A DNA stretch of 64,000 nucleotides from Nocardia sp. NBC_01327 (GCF_035958815.1 NZ_CP108383.1:186001-250000), one strand, 5' to 3'. Counted from the stretch's first letter, positions 7,676 to 16,924 are shown. The notes: a model not told the origin generated them from the sequence alone. Translations and numbers: made by a program.

Positions 7676-9457
7676 TCAGTGGTCGGTCACCGAGTCCGTG
7701 GGATCCGCGCCGCCGTCCTCGATCGCGGGGGTCGCGGCCACCGCCACCACCTCGTGCCTGCGCAGCGACCAGCCCGCGTGCGCCTCGGCGTGCATGCGCT
7801 CGACCATGTGCGGATAGTGCAGCTCGAATGCCGGACGCTCCGACCGGATCCGGGGCAGCTCGTAGAAGTTGTGCCGCGGCGGCGGGCAGGTGGTCGCCCA
7901 CTCCAGCGAATTGCCGTAGCCCCACGGATCGTCCACGGTGACCACTTCGCCGTAGCGGTAGCTCTTGAAGACGTTCCATACGAACGTGATCATCGACAGC
8001 CCGAGCACAAACGAGCCGACCGTGGAAATCGTGTTCAGCGTGGTGAATCCGTCACTCGGCAGATAGTCGGCGTACCGGCGCGGCATACCCTCGTTGCCCA
8101 GCCAGTGCTGCACCAGGAAGGTGAGGTGGAAGCCGAAGAACGTGGTCCAGAAGTGCAGTTTGCCCAGGCGCTCGTCCATCATGCGGCCGGTGATCTTCGG
8201 GAACCAGAAGTAGATGCCCGCGAAGGTCGCGAACACGATGGTCCCGAACAGCACGTAGTGGAAGTGCGCGACCACGAAATAGGTGTCGGAGACATGGAAG
8301 TCGACCGGCGGACTGGCCAGGATGACGCCCGACAGACCGCCGAACAGGAACGTCACCAGGAAGCCGAGCGACCACAGCATGGGCGTCTCGAAGGTCAGCT
8401 GCCCGCGCCACATGGTGCCGATCCAGTTGAAGAACTTCACACCGGTGGGCACCGCGATCAGGAATGTCATGAACGAAAAGAACGGCAGCAGAACCGATCC
8501 CGTCGCATACATGTGATGCGCCCACACCGCCACCGACAGCGCGCCTATCGAGAGTGTCGCGTAGATCAGCGTCGTATAACCGAACAGCGGTTTGCGGCTG
8601 AACACCGGGAAGATCTCCGTCACGATCCCGAAGAACGGCAGCGCGACGATGTACACCTCGGGATGACCGAAGTACCAGAACAAATGCTGATACAGAATGG
8701 CCCCGCCATTGGCCGGGTCATAGATGTGCGCACCCAGATGCCTGTCCACGGCCAGCGCCAGCACCGCCGCGGTGAGAATCGGAAACGCCAGCAGCACAAG
8801 CACACTCGTCACCAGGATGTTCCAGGTGAAGATGGGCATCCGGAACATGGTCATGCCCGGGCAGCGCAGGCAGATCACCGTGGTGATCATATTGACGGCG
8901 CCGAGAATGGTGCCGACGCCCGAGAGCGCCACACCCATGATCCACAGGTCGGCGCCCACGCCCGGCGAGTGGATGATGTCGCTCAGCGGTGTGTACGCGG
9001 TCCAGCCGAAGTCGGCGGCCCCGCCCGGGGTGATGAATCCGGCCGTCGCCATGGTCGCGCCGAACAGATACAGCCAGTAACTCAGCGCGTTCAACCGCGG
9101 GAAGGCCACATCCGGTGCGCCGATCTGCAGCGGCAGCACCGCATTGGCGAATCCGAACACGATCGGCGTCGCATAGAACAGCAGCATGATGGTGCCGTGC
9201 ATGGTGAACAGCTGATTGAACTGCTCGGGTGAGAGGAACTGCAGCCCCGGCCGCGCCAGCTCCGCCCGCATGAGCAGCGCCATCAGGCCGCCGATCAGAA
9301 AGAACGACAGGGCGGTGAACAGGTACATGATCCCGAGCACTTTGGGATCGGTGGTCGTGATCGCCTTCCACAGGAAGGACCCCTTGGGCCCCACTCGGCG
9401 CGGATAGGCCCGCGCGGCTTCGACTTGCGGGATATCCCGCGACGGCACCGTGGTCAT
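7676..9457 (-). CDS. ctaD: Cytochrome c oxidase subunit I (aa3-type)
   Basis: 593 residues with about twelve membrane helices; this is the catalytic subunit that reduces O2 to water in the respiratory chain. Haem and copper ligands are all visible: His87 (TMHGT, haem a), His265 and Tyr269 in GHPEVY (CuB and the His-Tyr cross-link), His314/His315 (AHHMY, CuB), and His398/His400 (AHFHY, haem a3 and haem a). The protein ends with a ~60-residue hydrophilic cytoplasmic tail typical of actinobacterial CtaD. It is an isolated copy, with no subunit II/III genes next to it, which in these organisms is normal. Start ATG 9457 precedes the conserved [17 protein letters not shown] segment by about 25 residues. 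Confidence 0.97.
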   Translation of the reverse strand: MTTVPSRDIPQVEAARAYPRRVGPKGSFLWKAITTTDPKVLGIMYLFTALSFFLIGGLMALLMRAELARPGLQFLSPEQFNQLFTMHGTIMLLFYATPIVFGFANAVLPLQIGAPDVAFPRLNALSYWLYLFGATMATAGFITPGGAADFGWTAYTPLSDIIHSPGVGADLWIMGVALSGVGTILGAVNMITTVICLRCPGMTMFRMPIFTWNILVTSVLVLLAFPILTAAVLALAVDRHLGAHIYDPANGGAILYQHLFWYFGHPEVYIVALPFFGIVTEIFPVFSRKPLFGYTTLIYATLSIGALSVAVWAHHMYATGSVLLPFFSFMTFLIAVPTGVKFFNWIGTMWRGQLTFETPMLWSLGFLVTFLFGGLSGVILASPPVDFHVSDTYFVVAHFHYVLFGTIVFATFAGIYFWFPKITGRMMDERLGKLHFWTTFFGFHLTFLVQHWLGNEGMPRRYADYLPSDGFTTLNTISTVGSFVLGLSMITFVWNVFKSYRYGEVVTVDDPWGYGNSLEWATTCPPPRHNFYELPRIRSERPAFELHYPHMVERMHAEAHAGWSLRRHEVVAVAATPAIEDGGADPTDSVTDH

Positions 9458-9792
9458 GCGTCACCCCCGAGCAGGAAGCACCGACGCGCGAGTCAGCAAA
9501 CGGTCGGCGCAACCAAAGTTCCTGTGGTGGACAGGCTTTCGACCCTGCGGGACAGTCTACGACCGGCTCCGTACAAAACCCTGCGGTTCGCGGAAAGAAC
9601 TCACGAAGATCGGCGCGCCGCCCCCGACACGGCGGAGGACTCACAGGGAAGATTCCCGCCCCCCCACTCCTCGGCTTACGCCGCACAGGCCCGGGACCAG
9701 GGGAAATGGGGAAAGAGTTGCGTCGCGTCAGCCTCGGTCTGATAGAGTCGCGATCGCGTGAAGGAGCACTGCTCAGGTAGTGTTCGAGCATT
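9458..9792. promoter_or_regulatory. Divergent promoter region of ctaD and tRNA-Gly
   Basis: No gene was seen in these 335 bases. A plausible tRNA promoter is TTGCGT (9718-9723) and TAGAGT (9743-9748) with a 19-base spacer, placing the transcript start near 9755. A minus-strand ORF here (9676-9858) is an antisense artefact of the tRNA. Confidence 0.4.
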
Positions 9793-9863
9793 GCCGATGT
9801 AGTTCAATGGTAGAACTTCTGCTTCCCAAGCAGATGGCGCGGGTTCGATTCCCGTCATCGGCT
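9793..9863 (+). tRNA. tRNA-Gly (anticodon CCC)
   Basis: A complete cloverleaf is readable: 7-bp acceptor stem GCCGATG/CATCGGC (9793-9799 with 9856-9862), D-arm with TTCAATGGTAGAA, anticodon stem TCTGC/GCAGA around the loop TTCCCAA whose middle triplet is CCC, and T-arm CGGGTTCGATTCCCG. Discriminator is U (9863); the CCA end is not encoded. As I recall, M. tuberculosis also has a tRNA-Gly beside dcd. Confidence 0.95.
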
Positions 9864-9873
9864 CCGAACGAAG

Positions 9874-9912
9874 AGGCCCTCCGGTCAGCGAAATGCTGAG
9901 GGGGGCCTTTCT
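9874..9912 (+). terminator. Terminator of tRNA-Gly
   Basis: A hairpin with AGGCCC (9874-9879) pairing GGGCCT (9903-9908) and an inner TCAGC/GCTGA stem, followed by TTTCTC. Confidence 0.7.
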
Positions 9913-9936
9913 CGTTGCACCGCAGGTGTTTTGCGC

Positions 9937-10263
9937 CTACTTCAGGCAGTCTGTGACGATCTTGTTGGTGGCGGTGCGGGCCTTGTCGGCGTCGGGGCCG
10001 CTCATGCCGAGGGATTCGGGGTCGGTGGCGGTGGCGTTCTTATTGTCGTTCTTGATCATGAGGCGCAGCCCGTCCTGCGAAATCCCCTGGTCCACATAGA
10101 TCTTCGCGGCGCAGTCGGCGAGCTTCACATCCTTCAGCCCGCCGTCCTGCAGCGCCTTGGAGATCTGGTCCTGGGAGACAGCCGGAGCCTTGTCGCTACT
10201 ACCGCCACAGGCGGCCAGCAGCGGCAGCGCGACAAGCGCGGCGGCGATCATCGAAATACGCAC
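9937..10263 (-). CDS. Small secreted lipoprotein of unknown function
   Basis: 108 residues. The N-terminus is a lipoprotein signal peptide, basic start then a hydrophobic stretch and the lipobox LLAAC at residues 15-19, so Cys19 should be lipidated and the protein anchored to the outer face of the membrane. The mature part is ~90 residues, charged, with two further Cys (in DCAAK and the terminal DCLK) that could form a disulfide. No known domain was recognised. Its stop lies just downstream of the tRNA terminator, and 59 bases separate its start from the toxin gene behind it. Confidence 0.7.
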   Translation of the reverse strand: MRISMIAAALVALPLLAACGGSSDKAPAVSQDQISKALQDGGLKDVKLADCAAKIYVDQGISQDGLRLMIKNDNKNATATDPESLGMSGPDADKARTATNKIVTDCLK

Positions 10264-10322
10264 TGGGGTTCCTCAATTCTCACGAAGGACGTCTCACGAA
10301 GGACGGTTCGGCCGGAACGATC

Positions 10323-10619
10323 TCACAGATCCATGGCCGCGCGCAGCGCTGTGTCGATTCGCTCCGCGGTCTCGCTGTCCACCGTGTCTATCCGCTCGGC
10401 GAGCCAATCCCGGTAGATACGACCGAGATTGCCCGCGTGCACCCAGCCGTGGCCGGGAATCGGCACCGCGAGAATGTCGAGCGGATCGGCGTCCATCACC
10501 TCCGCGGCGATGAGCCACGGGCGCGGCGACTCATTGATGCCGTCACTGCTGATGAGAAGAATATTGCGCACCCGCGCGGAGCCGTGCGGGTGATAGACCC
10601 AGAGTTCACCCCTGCGCAC
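10323..10619 (-). CDS. MazF/PemK-like toxin of a type II toxin-antitoxin pair
   Basis: 98 residues from GTG 10619, preceded by AAGGAG with 4-base spacing. It begins RRGELWVYHP, the first strand of the MazF/PemK barrel, continues with RNILLISSDGIN (second strand) and ends with the helix pattern seen in MazF proteins, ERIDTALRAAMDL. MazF toxins are ribosome-independent mRNA or tRNA endonucleases. The gene overlaps the antitoxin by 14 bases, the usual antitoxin-first order. The sequence is divergent from typical MazF, and the usual catalytic Arg/Thr pair cannot be placed with certainty, so activity is an inference. Confidence 0.6.
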   Translation of the reverse strand: MRRGELWVYHPHGSARVRNILLISSDGINESPRPWLIAAEVMDADPLDILAVPIPGHGWVHAGNLGRIYRDWLAERIDTVDSETAERIDTALRAAMDL

Positions 10620-10830
10620 GCAACTCCTTCTCGGCGGCGGCCAGTTCGCTTTCGTCGGCGGCGGCGAGCTGTATCGGATCCATGACCGGGCCGCAGCCGG
10701 TGCGCACTGCTTCGCGGCGCGCGGCACGGGATATCCAGGCGGAGGGCGATATGCCCGCGCGGGCCGCGGCCTGCTCGGCATAAGCCCAGGACGCCTCATC
10801 CAGAGAGAGAGTCACCTTACGGGTTGCCAT
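10606..10830 (-). CDS. Ribbon-helix-helix-like antitoxin
   Basis: 74 residues starting at ATG 10830 (a longer frame to 10905 adds residues that do not fit). The N-terminus RKVTLSLDEASWAYAEQAA is the beta strand and first helix of a CopG/MazE-type ribbon-helix-helix DNA-binding domain, followed by a second helix with SPSAWISRAARREA. The C-terminal ~30 residues are acidic and Ala-rich, as expected of the toxin-wrapping tail. It is translationally coupled to the toxin gene by overlap. Such antitoxins repress their own promoter, which would lie in 10831-10953, divergent from the hydrolase at 10954. Confidence 0.65.
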   Translation of the reverse strand: MATRKVTLSLDEASWAYAEQAAARAGISPSAWISRAARREAVRTGCGPVMDPIQLAAADESELAAAEKELRAQG

Positions 10831-10953
10831 ACCTTTTATCGTACCTCCGGAATCCGGTGATTTCCCTGGTTTCACCAGCCCGGACCCGTGTTGGCACACC
10901 GTCAACGACTGTTAGGGTGAGGTCGGCAACAGCATCTCGGCGGGGAGTCGGTC

Positions 10954-11733
10954 ATGACCAAGTTGAACCATCACCGGTCCGGTAGCGGCGACCCGCTGGT
11001 CCTCGTGCACGGGGTCGGCAGTCGCTGGCAGGTGTGGGAGCCGATCATCGATACGCTCGCCGAATCCTTCGAGGTGATCGCGGTGGACCTCCCCGGCTTC
11101 GGCGGCAGCGAGCCGCTGCCGAACACCACCGTCTCCACCCTCGCCGACGCGCTCGTCGACTTCCTCGCCGCAGAAGGCATCGAAAACCCGCACCTGGCAG
11201 GCAATTCCATGGGCGGCGGCATCGTCCTGGACCTGGCCGCGCGCGGACTGGCCCGCTCGGTCACCGCCTACTCCCCCATCGCCTTCTGGGATACCGCCGG
11301 CCGCGTCTGGTGCCAGCAGTCGCTGGGCCGCGCCAAGACGCTCACCAGGGTGCTCGGCTCGGCCGTCCCGGCCATTCTCGGCACTCCGGCGGGCCGCACC
11401 ACCTTCCTGAGCCTGGTCTTCGGCAAGCCGTGGGCGGTGGACCGGCAGATCTGCGTGGATACCGTCGAGGGCATGCTCGGCGCACCGGGCTTCGATGCCG
11501 CGCTGGCCTCGTTCACCGGCTTCCGCCTCCCCGACCGCACAGCGCTGGAGAGCATCCCGATCACCATCGCGTGGGGCAGTCGTGACATTCTGCTCACGTA
11601 CGCCACCCAGTCGCGACGCGCCCGGGAGGTACTGCCCGGCGCTCGGCATGTCACGCTGCACGGCAGCGGCCACACGCCGTTCTACGACGATCCGGCCGGC
11701 TGCGCCCGGCTGCTGCTGGACCGGCTGGGATGA
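10954..11733 (+). CDS. Alpha/beta-fold hydrolase
   Basis: 259 residues, cytoplasmic, with the complete catalytic triad: nucleophile Ser85 in GNSMGG, Asp211 in WGSRDILL and His240 in GSGHTPF, and the oxyanion-hole HG (19-20) in LVLVHGVG. The lid region ~110-190 is short. Substrate unknown; similar proteins act on esters, lactones or epoxides. GGGGAG lies upstream of ATG 10954. It is followed after 54 bases by a crotonase-family gene, and the pair may act on one CoA-linked or ester substrate, which is inference. The intervening 11734-11787 contains a GGGGCC/GGCCCC-type GC-rich hairpin. Confidence 0.8.
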   Translation: MTKLNHHRSGSGDPLVLVHGVGSRWQVWEPIIDTLAESFEVIAVDLPGFGGSEPLPNTTVSTLADALVDFLAAEGIENPHLAGNSMGGGIVLDLAARGLARSVTAYSPIAFWDTAGRVWCQQSLGRAKTLTRVLGSAVPAILGTPAGRTTFLSLVFGKPWAVDRQICVDTVEGMLGAPGFDAALASFTGFRLPDRTALESIPITIAWGSRDILLTYATQSRRAREVLPGARHVTLHGSGHTPFYDDPAGCARLLLDRLG

Positions 11734-11787
11734 GAACCGGGTTCGGGGCCGCGCCCCGAACCCCCGATAGGCCCGTGAGGAAAGACC

Positions 11788-12546
11788 GTGAGCAATAACG
11801 TCTCCCTGCGCTTCGAAGGCAACCGCGCCTACGTCGCCCTCGACCGGCCGGACAAGCACAACGGCCTCACCATCGAGATGCTCCGCGAACTGGCACAGGT
11901 CGCACGAACCATCGAGCGCCGCAAGGATATTCGCGCGGTCATCCTGTCCGGAAACGGTCCCAGCTTCTCCTCCGGCCTCGATATCGCCAAGGCCATGAGT
12001 GATCCGCTCGCCATCATCCGCGCCTTCGTGCCGCTGCCGTGGACCGGCACCAATGTCTTCCAGGAGGCGTGCTGGGCGTGGCGGCGCCTGCCGCAGCCGG
12101 TGATCGCCGTGGTGCACGGCCGCTGCTACGGCGGTGGCCTGCAATTGGCGCTCGCCGCCGACTTCCGTTTTGTCACACCGGATTCCGAATTCTCGGTGAT
12201 GGAGGCCAAGCACGGCCTCATCCCGGATATGACGGGCGCTGCCACCCTGTCCCGCCTCATCGGCATCGATCAGGCGCTACTGCTCACCATGACCGCCGAT
12301 CCGGTCGACGCCGCCTACGCCGAGCGCATCGGCCTGGTCACCGAGGTGAGTGCCGACCCGCTGGCCGCCGCCGAAAAACTCGCCGACCGCATAACCGCCC
12401 GCCCGGCGCACGCGGTCGCGAGCGCCAAGAAGCTCTTCGACCGCACCTGGACCGCCTCGGTGCGCCGCACGCTCGCCGTCGAACGCGCCACCCAGCTCCC
12501 GCTGATCATCCGGCAGGCGCTGAACAGGGGTTCGAAGTCCGAGTAG
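11788..12546 (+). CDS. Enoyl-CoA hydratase/isomerase family protein (crotonase fold)
   Basis: 252 residues with the crotonase pattern: oxyanion-hole segments SFSSGLD (59-65) and GRCYGGG (111-117), then the helix EAKHGLIPD. In classical enoyl-CoA hydratase two Glu do catalysis; here the first position is Gln119 (GGGLQ) while the second is kept as Glu139, and Asp147 occupies the place of the extra acid found in dienoyl-CoA isomerases. A hydratase function is therefore doubtful and an isomerase or other crotonase reaction is more likely. C-terminal trimerisation helices are present. The gene follows the hydrolase at 10954 in the same direction and converges on the SDR gene. Confidence 0.8.
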   Translation: MSNNVSLRFEGNRAYVALDRPDKHNGLTIEMLRELAQVARTIERRKDIRAVILSGNGPSFSSGLDIAKAMSDPLAIIRAFVPLPWTGTNVFQEACWAWRRLPQPVIAVVHGRCYGGGLQLALAADFRFVTPDSEFSVMEAKHGLIPDMTGAATLSRLIGIDQALLLTMTADPVDAAYAERIGLVTEVSADPLAAAEKLADRITARPAHAVASAKKLFDRTWTASVRRTLAVERATQLPLIIRQALNRGSKSE

Positions 12547-12561
12547 GCCACAGGTTTTCGT

Positions 12562-13485
12562 TCAGACCGTCGCGGCGGAGGTGACGGTCTCGGCGATCAC
12601 CGCGTCGATCGGGGTGGCGGACAGTCCGAAGGTGCGCTCGGTCAGAGTCGAGTCCAGGACGTCGGGATGTTCGAGGGAGTAGTACATCTCGATCATCTCG
12701 GCGACTATCGGATCCACCGCCCCGGCCCAGGCCAGCTCGTGCCGGGTCATCCGGACGAACTCTGGCTCCGGAATACCCGCCGCCGCGGCAATGCGATTCG
12801 TCAACTCGCGCACCGAGAGACGGCTGGACGGCGCATGCCACGCCCGGCCCCAGGAACGATCGTCGCGGGCCACCGCGGCCAGCGTCCGCGCCACGTCCCC
12901 GACATATGACCAGGACTTGGCGACGTCCATATCGCCGGGATACGAGACCGGTTCACCGGCAAAGAGTTTCGGCAGGACGAACATGTTGTACACCGAGGTC
13001 AGCGCATCCCGCCCGAGGAAGGCGGACGCCCGCACCTCGGTGACCCGGGCCCGGCCCGCCTCGTGCGCGGCCAGGGCGTCGAGCCACATCTGCGCGCGCA
13101 CAGCGCCTTTCACCGCGATCGGCGCCATCGGCAGATCCTCGGTGAAGACCCCGTCCACCTGCCCGTACCCGTAGGTATTGCTGAGCGAGACATACCCCGC
13201 GCCCGTCCGCTCGGCCGCGGTGACCAGGGCCGCGCCGATCGGCGGAAATTCGGCGGGCCACCGGTCGTAGGGCGGCCAGGTGGTGTTGACGAGACTCGCG
13301 GCCCCGCGCGCCAATTCGGTCATGCGCGCGGAATCGGTGGTGTCACCGACGGCCAGTTCGATACCGGGATGATCCGGCCCGAGCCCACGCCGACTGACCA
13401 GCCGGACCTGTTCTCCGGCCGCGGCGAGGATCAGCGCGGTGCGGCTCCCGGTACCGCCGGCGCCGGCAATTACGTGCAGAGACAT
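12562..13485 (-). CDS. NAD(P)-binding epimerase/reductase (atypical SDR)
   Basis: 307 residues. A Rossmann nucleotide-binding loop GAGGTGSRTALILAAAGEQV opens at residue 8; a Thr/Ser and Tyr-containing segment LSNTYGYGQ (about 142-150) marks the SDR active-site strand, and later segments resemble the extended SDR/NmrA epimerase type. There is no safe substrate assignment. The gene is divergent from the AraC-type regulator at 13595 with ~110 bases between, so that regulator probably controls it. It ends 16 bases from the crotonase gene stop on the other strand. Confidence 0.75.
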   Translation of the reverse strand: MSLHVIAGAGGTGSRTALILAAAGEQVRLVSRRGLGPDHPGIELAVGDTTDSARMTELARGAASLVNTTWPPYDRWPAEFPPIGAALVTAAERTGAGYVSLSNTYGYGQVDGVFTEDLPMAPIAVKGAVRAQMWLDALAAHEAGRARVTEVRASAFLGRDALTSVYNMFVLPKLFAGEPVSYPGDMDVAKSWSYVGDVARTLAAVARDDRSWGRAWHAPSSRLSVRELTNRIAAAAGIPEPEFVRMTRHELAWAGAVDPIVAEMIEMYYSLEHPDVLDSTLTERTFGLSATPIDAVIAETVTSAATV

Positions 13486-13594
13486 CGTGATTCACTCCTT
13501 CGCGGGCCACCCGACGGCGGCCTGGAATCAACTCTGCCGAGCCGGATCGCCGTAGAGTAGTGGCTGGAATGCCATATACCCCAAGGATCGAGCC

Positions 13595-14536
13595 ATGCAC
13601 AGGATCGCGGTTGTCGCAGTACCACCGGTGACCAATTTCGACTTGTCGATTCCGGAGGTGGTCTTTCCCGCCGCGGTCATCGACGGGCGGCCCGGCTACG
13701 AGGTGGTGCTCTGCACCGCCGACCCGGGGATCGTGCCCGGCTACAGCGGTACCGCGGTCGTGATCGAGCACGGACTGGACGCGATCGCGGCGGCCGATAC
13801 GGTCATCGTGACCGGTACGGGCGCCCGCGAATTCGGTGATCCGCGGGTGCTCGCGGCCCTCACCGCCGCGGCCGCCCAGGGCAAACGGATCGCCTCGATC
13901 TGCACCGGCGCCTTCGTGCTCGCGCAGGCCGGTTTGCTGGACGGCCGCCCCGCCACCACCTATTGGCAGTTCTCCCAGGAGATGCGGGAGCGCTTCCCCG
14001 CGGTCGACCTGCAACCCGATGTGCTCTTCGTCGACGACGGCCGGATACTCACCTCCGCCGGTCTGGCCGCGGGAATCGACCTGTGCCTGCATATGATTCG
14101 CGCCGACTACGGCGCGGTCGCCGCGAATGCGGTGGCGCGGCTGGCCGTCGTCGCACCGATCCGGCCGGGCGGTCAGGCGCAGTTCATCGAGACTCCGCTG
14201 CCGCCGGAAACCGGCACTTCACTCGCGGCGACCCGGGATTGGGCGCTGCAGCGCCTCGACCAGCGACTTGCGCTGCGCGACTTGGCCGCTCACGCCCATG
14301 TGAGCACCCGCACGCTCACCCGCCGCTTCCGAGACGAGACGGGCGCCAGCCCGCTGCAATGGCTGCTGCACCAGCGCATCGACCGGGCCCGGGAGCTGCT
14401 GGAGGCGACCGAACTGCCCATCGAGGAGGTGGCCCGGCGCGCGGGTCTGGGCACCGCCGAATCGCTGCGGCTGCATCTGGCGCGGCGCAATGGACTTTCG
14501 CCCAGCGCGTATCGGACTTCCTTCAGTCGCCGGTAG
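13595..14536 (+). CDS. GlxA-type transcriptional regulator (DJ-1/PfpI domain plus AraC helix-turn-helix)
   Basis: 313 residues. Residues ~1-170 form a class I glutamine amidotransferase-like (DJ-1/PfpI) domain with the nucleophile-elbow pattern SICTGAFVLAQAGLL, here used for ligand sensing rather than catalysis in the family. Residues ~215-310 are an AraC DNA-binding domain with two helix-turn-helices, the first around LALRDLAAHAHVSTRTLTRRF and the second around IEEVARRAGLGTAESLRLH. AAGGA lies 9 bases before ATG 13595. It is divergent from the SDR gene at 12562 and likely regulates it, inferred from position only. Confidence 0.85.
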   Translation: MHRIAVVAVPPVTNFDLSIPEVVFPAAVIDGRPGYEVVLCTADPGIVPGYSGTAVVIEHGLDAIAAADTVIVTGTGAREFGDPRVLAALTAAAAQGKRIASICTGAFVLAQAGLLDGRPATTYWQFSQEMRERFPAVDLQPDVLFVDDGRILTSAGLAAGIDLCLHMIRADYGAVAANAVARLAVVAPIRPGGQAQFIETPLPPETGTSLAATRDWALQRLDQRLALRDLAAHAHVSTRTLTRRFRDETGASPLQWLLHQRIDRARELLEATELPIEEVARRAGLGTAESLRLHLARRNGLSPSAYRTSFSRR

Positions 14537-14812
14537 CCGATTGTCGAGTGGCTGTCCCGAAGAGCGGGCATACGACGTAGGGTGGCCTCGAATGTGCGAC
14601 ACAGTGTCCCTGATCGTGCGGCCGACCCCCGAATCGTGGTACCAATTTATGAACGTAAGCCAATTCACGGCAAACAATTCGATCAGGCGCCCCGCAAGCC
14701 CCAGTTCCGCTGTTAGCATTTTCACACTTTGCCAGCGAGTCGAACGCATTGTGCGGCCCGTCACATACCGTGTGGTCCGCGCATATTCGGCGAGAACCGG
14801 AGGACCCACGCT

Positions 14813-15922
14813 TTGAACAAGACCGCCCCCCTCCTGCTGTCCGCCATTGCAGGTGCTACGGCCTTGATCCTTACCGTGACCGGACCAGCCGCGGCCAACC
14901 CCAATGCCATCAACCCCATCCCGGTGCTCAACGGCACCAACGGCCTGCCCAACCTGCCCGGGCGCACCAAGGCCGTCTTCCAGGTGACCGGGATGCAGAG
15001 CCCCAACAACACGCAGAATTACAACGTGTTGGGCACCGATCTCGGCATCATGTGGGACAACGGCAACGGCGAAATGCTCACCACCTTCGGTGACACCGCC
15101 GGACTCGGTTTCCCCAACCTATTGGCCGGCAGCATGTGGGCATGGCGGTCCAACATCCTGGTGCGCTCGCACACCCAGAACCCGTCCAACGGCATCTTCT
15201 TCGACAGCGTGGTGCGCGACGTCTTCGGTCAGGCCCGGGATCTCATTCCCAGCCCCAAGATTCCGTTCCTGGAGATCAGCCGCATCCCCACCGCCGCCAT
15301 CTCGGTGGGCAATACCCAGTTCATGAGCCTCATGTCGGTGAAGAGCTGGGATGACGTGGGCCAGTGGACCACCAACTACTCCGGCCTCGCCGCCTCCGGT
15401 GACAATGGCGAAACCTGGGCGGAACTGCCCGCGACCCGCCGCCCCGACGACGGCGGCAATGCCAACTTCCAGATGAACTCGTTCGTGAAGAACGGCGGCT
15501 TCGTCTACGAGTACGGCACACCCTCCGGGCGCAACCACGCGGCATACGTCGCGCGCGTGCCGGAAGCGCAGATCGGCGATCTCGGCGCCTACGAATACTG
15601 GTGTGGTGACCAGTGGAAGAAGGGCGACGTCGACGGCGCCACCCCGGTGATCGGCGGCGGCGTCGCCGAAATGTCGGTGCAGTGGAACGACTATCTCGGG
15701 CAATACATCATGCTCACCACGGATCCGTGGAATTCGGTCGTCATGTACCGGGCGCCCAGTCCGGAAGGCCCGTGGAGCCCGCCCGAGGTGCTCATCGACA
15801 CGCGCGAACTCCCGACCGCCTACGCGCCGTCGATCTTCCCGTACCAGACCGGCCGTGACCTGTACTTCCTCACGACCGTGCACAGCCAGTACAACGTGAT
15901 CCTGATGCACACCACGCTGTAG
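14813..15922 (+). CDS. Secreted DUF4185 domain protein
   Basis: 369 residues starting with TTG at 14813, chosen because GGAGG (14800-14804) stands 8 bases upstream and because this start gives a clean signal peptide (hydrophobic ~9-24, cleavage after TGPAAA). The mature protein carries the DUF4185 pattern: GTDLGIMWDNGNGEMLTTFGDT near the N-terminus, several Trp/Asn-rich strands, and a beta-propeller-like repeat character resembling glycoside hydrolase clan propellers. A carbohydrate-related surface role is plausible but unproven. An upstream start (14729) is rejected. It is monocistronic, with a strong hairpin 22 bases after the stop. Confidence 0.8.
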   Translation: MNKTAPLLLSAIAGATALILTVTGPAAANPNAINPIPVLNGTNGLPNLPGRTKAVFQVTGMQSPNNTQNYNVLGTDLGIMWDNGNGEMLTTFGDTAGLGFPNLLAGSMWAWRSNILVRSHTQNPSNGIFFDSVVRDVFGQARDLIPSPKIPFLEISRIPTAAISVGNTQFMSLMSVKSWDDVGQWTTNYSGLAASGDNGETWAELPATRRPDDGGNANFQMNSFVKNGGFVYEYGTPSGRNHAAYVARVPEAQIGDLGAYEYWCGDQWKKGDVDGATPVIGGGVAEMSVQWNDYLGQYIMLTTDPWNSVVMYRAPSPEGPWSPPEVLIDTRELPTAYAPSIFPYQTGRDLYFLTTVHSQYNVILMHTTL

Positions 15923-15943
15923 CGCAGCCGCTGGCGCAGAAGC

Positions 15944-15977
15944 TCGGCCCCGAACACGCAAGCGTGTTCGGGGCCGA
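15944..15977 (+). terminator. Terminator hairpin after the DUF4185 gene
   Basis: A perfect 16-bp stem TCGGCCCCGAACACGC (15944-15959) with its complement (15962-15977) and a 2-base gap in the loop; no marked U-tail. Confidence 0.7.
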
Positions 15978-16138
15978 AGTATGTAGGGGGCGAACGCTCC
16001 CGCGCATCCCGCACCGACGACCCTGCCCACCGCCGACCGGCGACACCGCCGGGCCGGTGCGGGATGCGCGGGCATCCGGGGGCGAAGCTCACATCGCGGC
16101 CGAATCGGGTGGCGGCGGCTGCTCATAGACTCGAGGGC

Positions 16139-16840
16139 ATGGATGCCGCCGCGTGGGACGAGTACTACAGCCGCACCGAATTGGTGTGGGGCGCGCCGCC
16201 CGACGATACGGTCGTCGAGCAGGTGTTCGGCCTGGAGCGGCGGCTGCCGCCCGGCCCCTTCGGCGTCGGTGAGCTGCGGCCGGAATTGCCGCGCGTGCTG
16301 GACCTCGGCTGCGGCGAGGGCCGCAACGCACTCTGGCTGGCCACGCACGGGTGGCAGGTGGATGCCGTCGACTATTCGCAGGCCGGTATCGACAAGGGCC
16401 GCACGGTGGCCTCCCGACTGTCCCGTTCGGTGCGCGGCCGCATCCGCTGGCGCCACGCCGACGTGACCGAATTGGATCCGACCGAATTCCCCGGCCCCTA
16501 CGAGCTCATTCTGCTGGCCTTCCTGCACCTGCCCGCGGACGATCGCCGCGCGCTGCTGCTGCGCGCCGCCGAACTGCTCGCGCCCGAGGGCACCCTGCTT
16601 GTGGTGGGCAATGACAGTCTCAATCTCACGGAAGGGTATGGCGGCGAACAGAATCCGGCCCTGCTCTTCACCCCGGACGATATCGCCGCCGAACTCGGCC
16701 CGGCCGGCGACGACATCCGCATCCGCGTGGCCGACCGCGTGCACCAGCCCACCGAGGAGCGCGACGCCATCAACGCCCTGGTCGTGGCCCACAAACCCGC
16801 CCCCGTCCCGCCCGAGGAGCAGCCCGCTGTCGAAGCCTGA
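16139..16840 (+). CDS. Class I SAM-dependent methyltransferase
   Basis: 233 residues. Motif I is VLDLGCGEGRNALWLA, followed by VDAVDYSQAGID (the acidic residue that holds the SAM ribose) and the LILLAFLHLP strand of motif IV. The overall pattern resembles TehB-like or thiol methyltransferase-like proteins with an N-terminal helix WDEYYSRTELVWG; the substrate is unknown. The start ATG 16139 is supported by a TAGACT -10 box (16126-16131) ending 7 bases upstream, which implies a leaderless mRNA; the ORF extended to 16064 is not needed. Confidence 0.8.
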   Translation: MDAAAWDEYYSRTELVWGAPPDDTVVEQVFGLERRLPPGPFGVGELRPELPRVLDLGCGEGRNALWLATHGWQVDAVDYSQAGIDKGRTVASRLSRSVRGRIRWRHADVTELDPTEFPGPYELILLAFLHLPADDRRALLLRAAELLAPEGTLLVVGNDSLNLTEGYGGEQNPALLFTPDDIAAELGPAGDDIRIRVADRVHQPTEERDAINALVVAHKPAPVPPEEQPAVEA

Positions 16841-16924
16841 CCGCCCACTAGGCCGGGCAGCCGATATCGCGATCGCACAGCCCTCGCGGGAGCTGTTCGA
16901 TTCGAACACGGGCGGTTCGGCGGG

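Noticed and set aside
9676..9858. Minus-strand ORF over the tRNA (begins MTGIEPAPSAWEAEV)
   Set aside because: It is the antisense reading of tRNA-Gly, a well-known annotation artefact.
15119..16909. 596-residue minus-strand ORF
   Set aside because: It crosses two well-supported plus-strand genes (DUF4185 and methyltransferase) and shows no domain.
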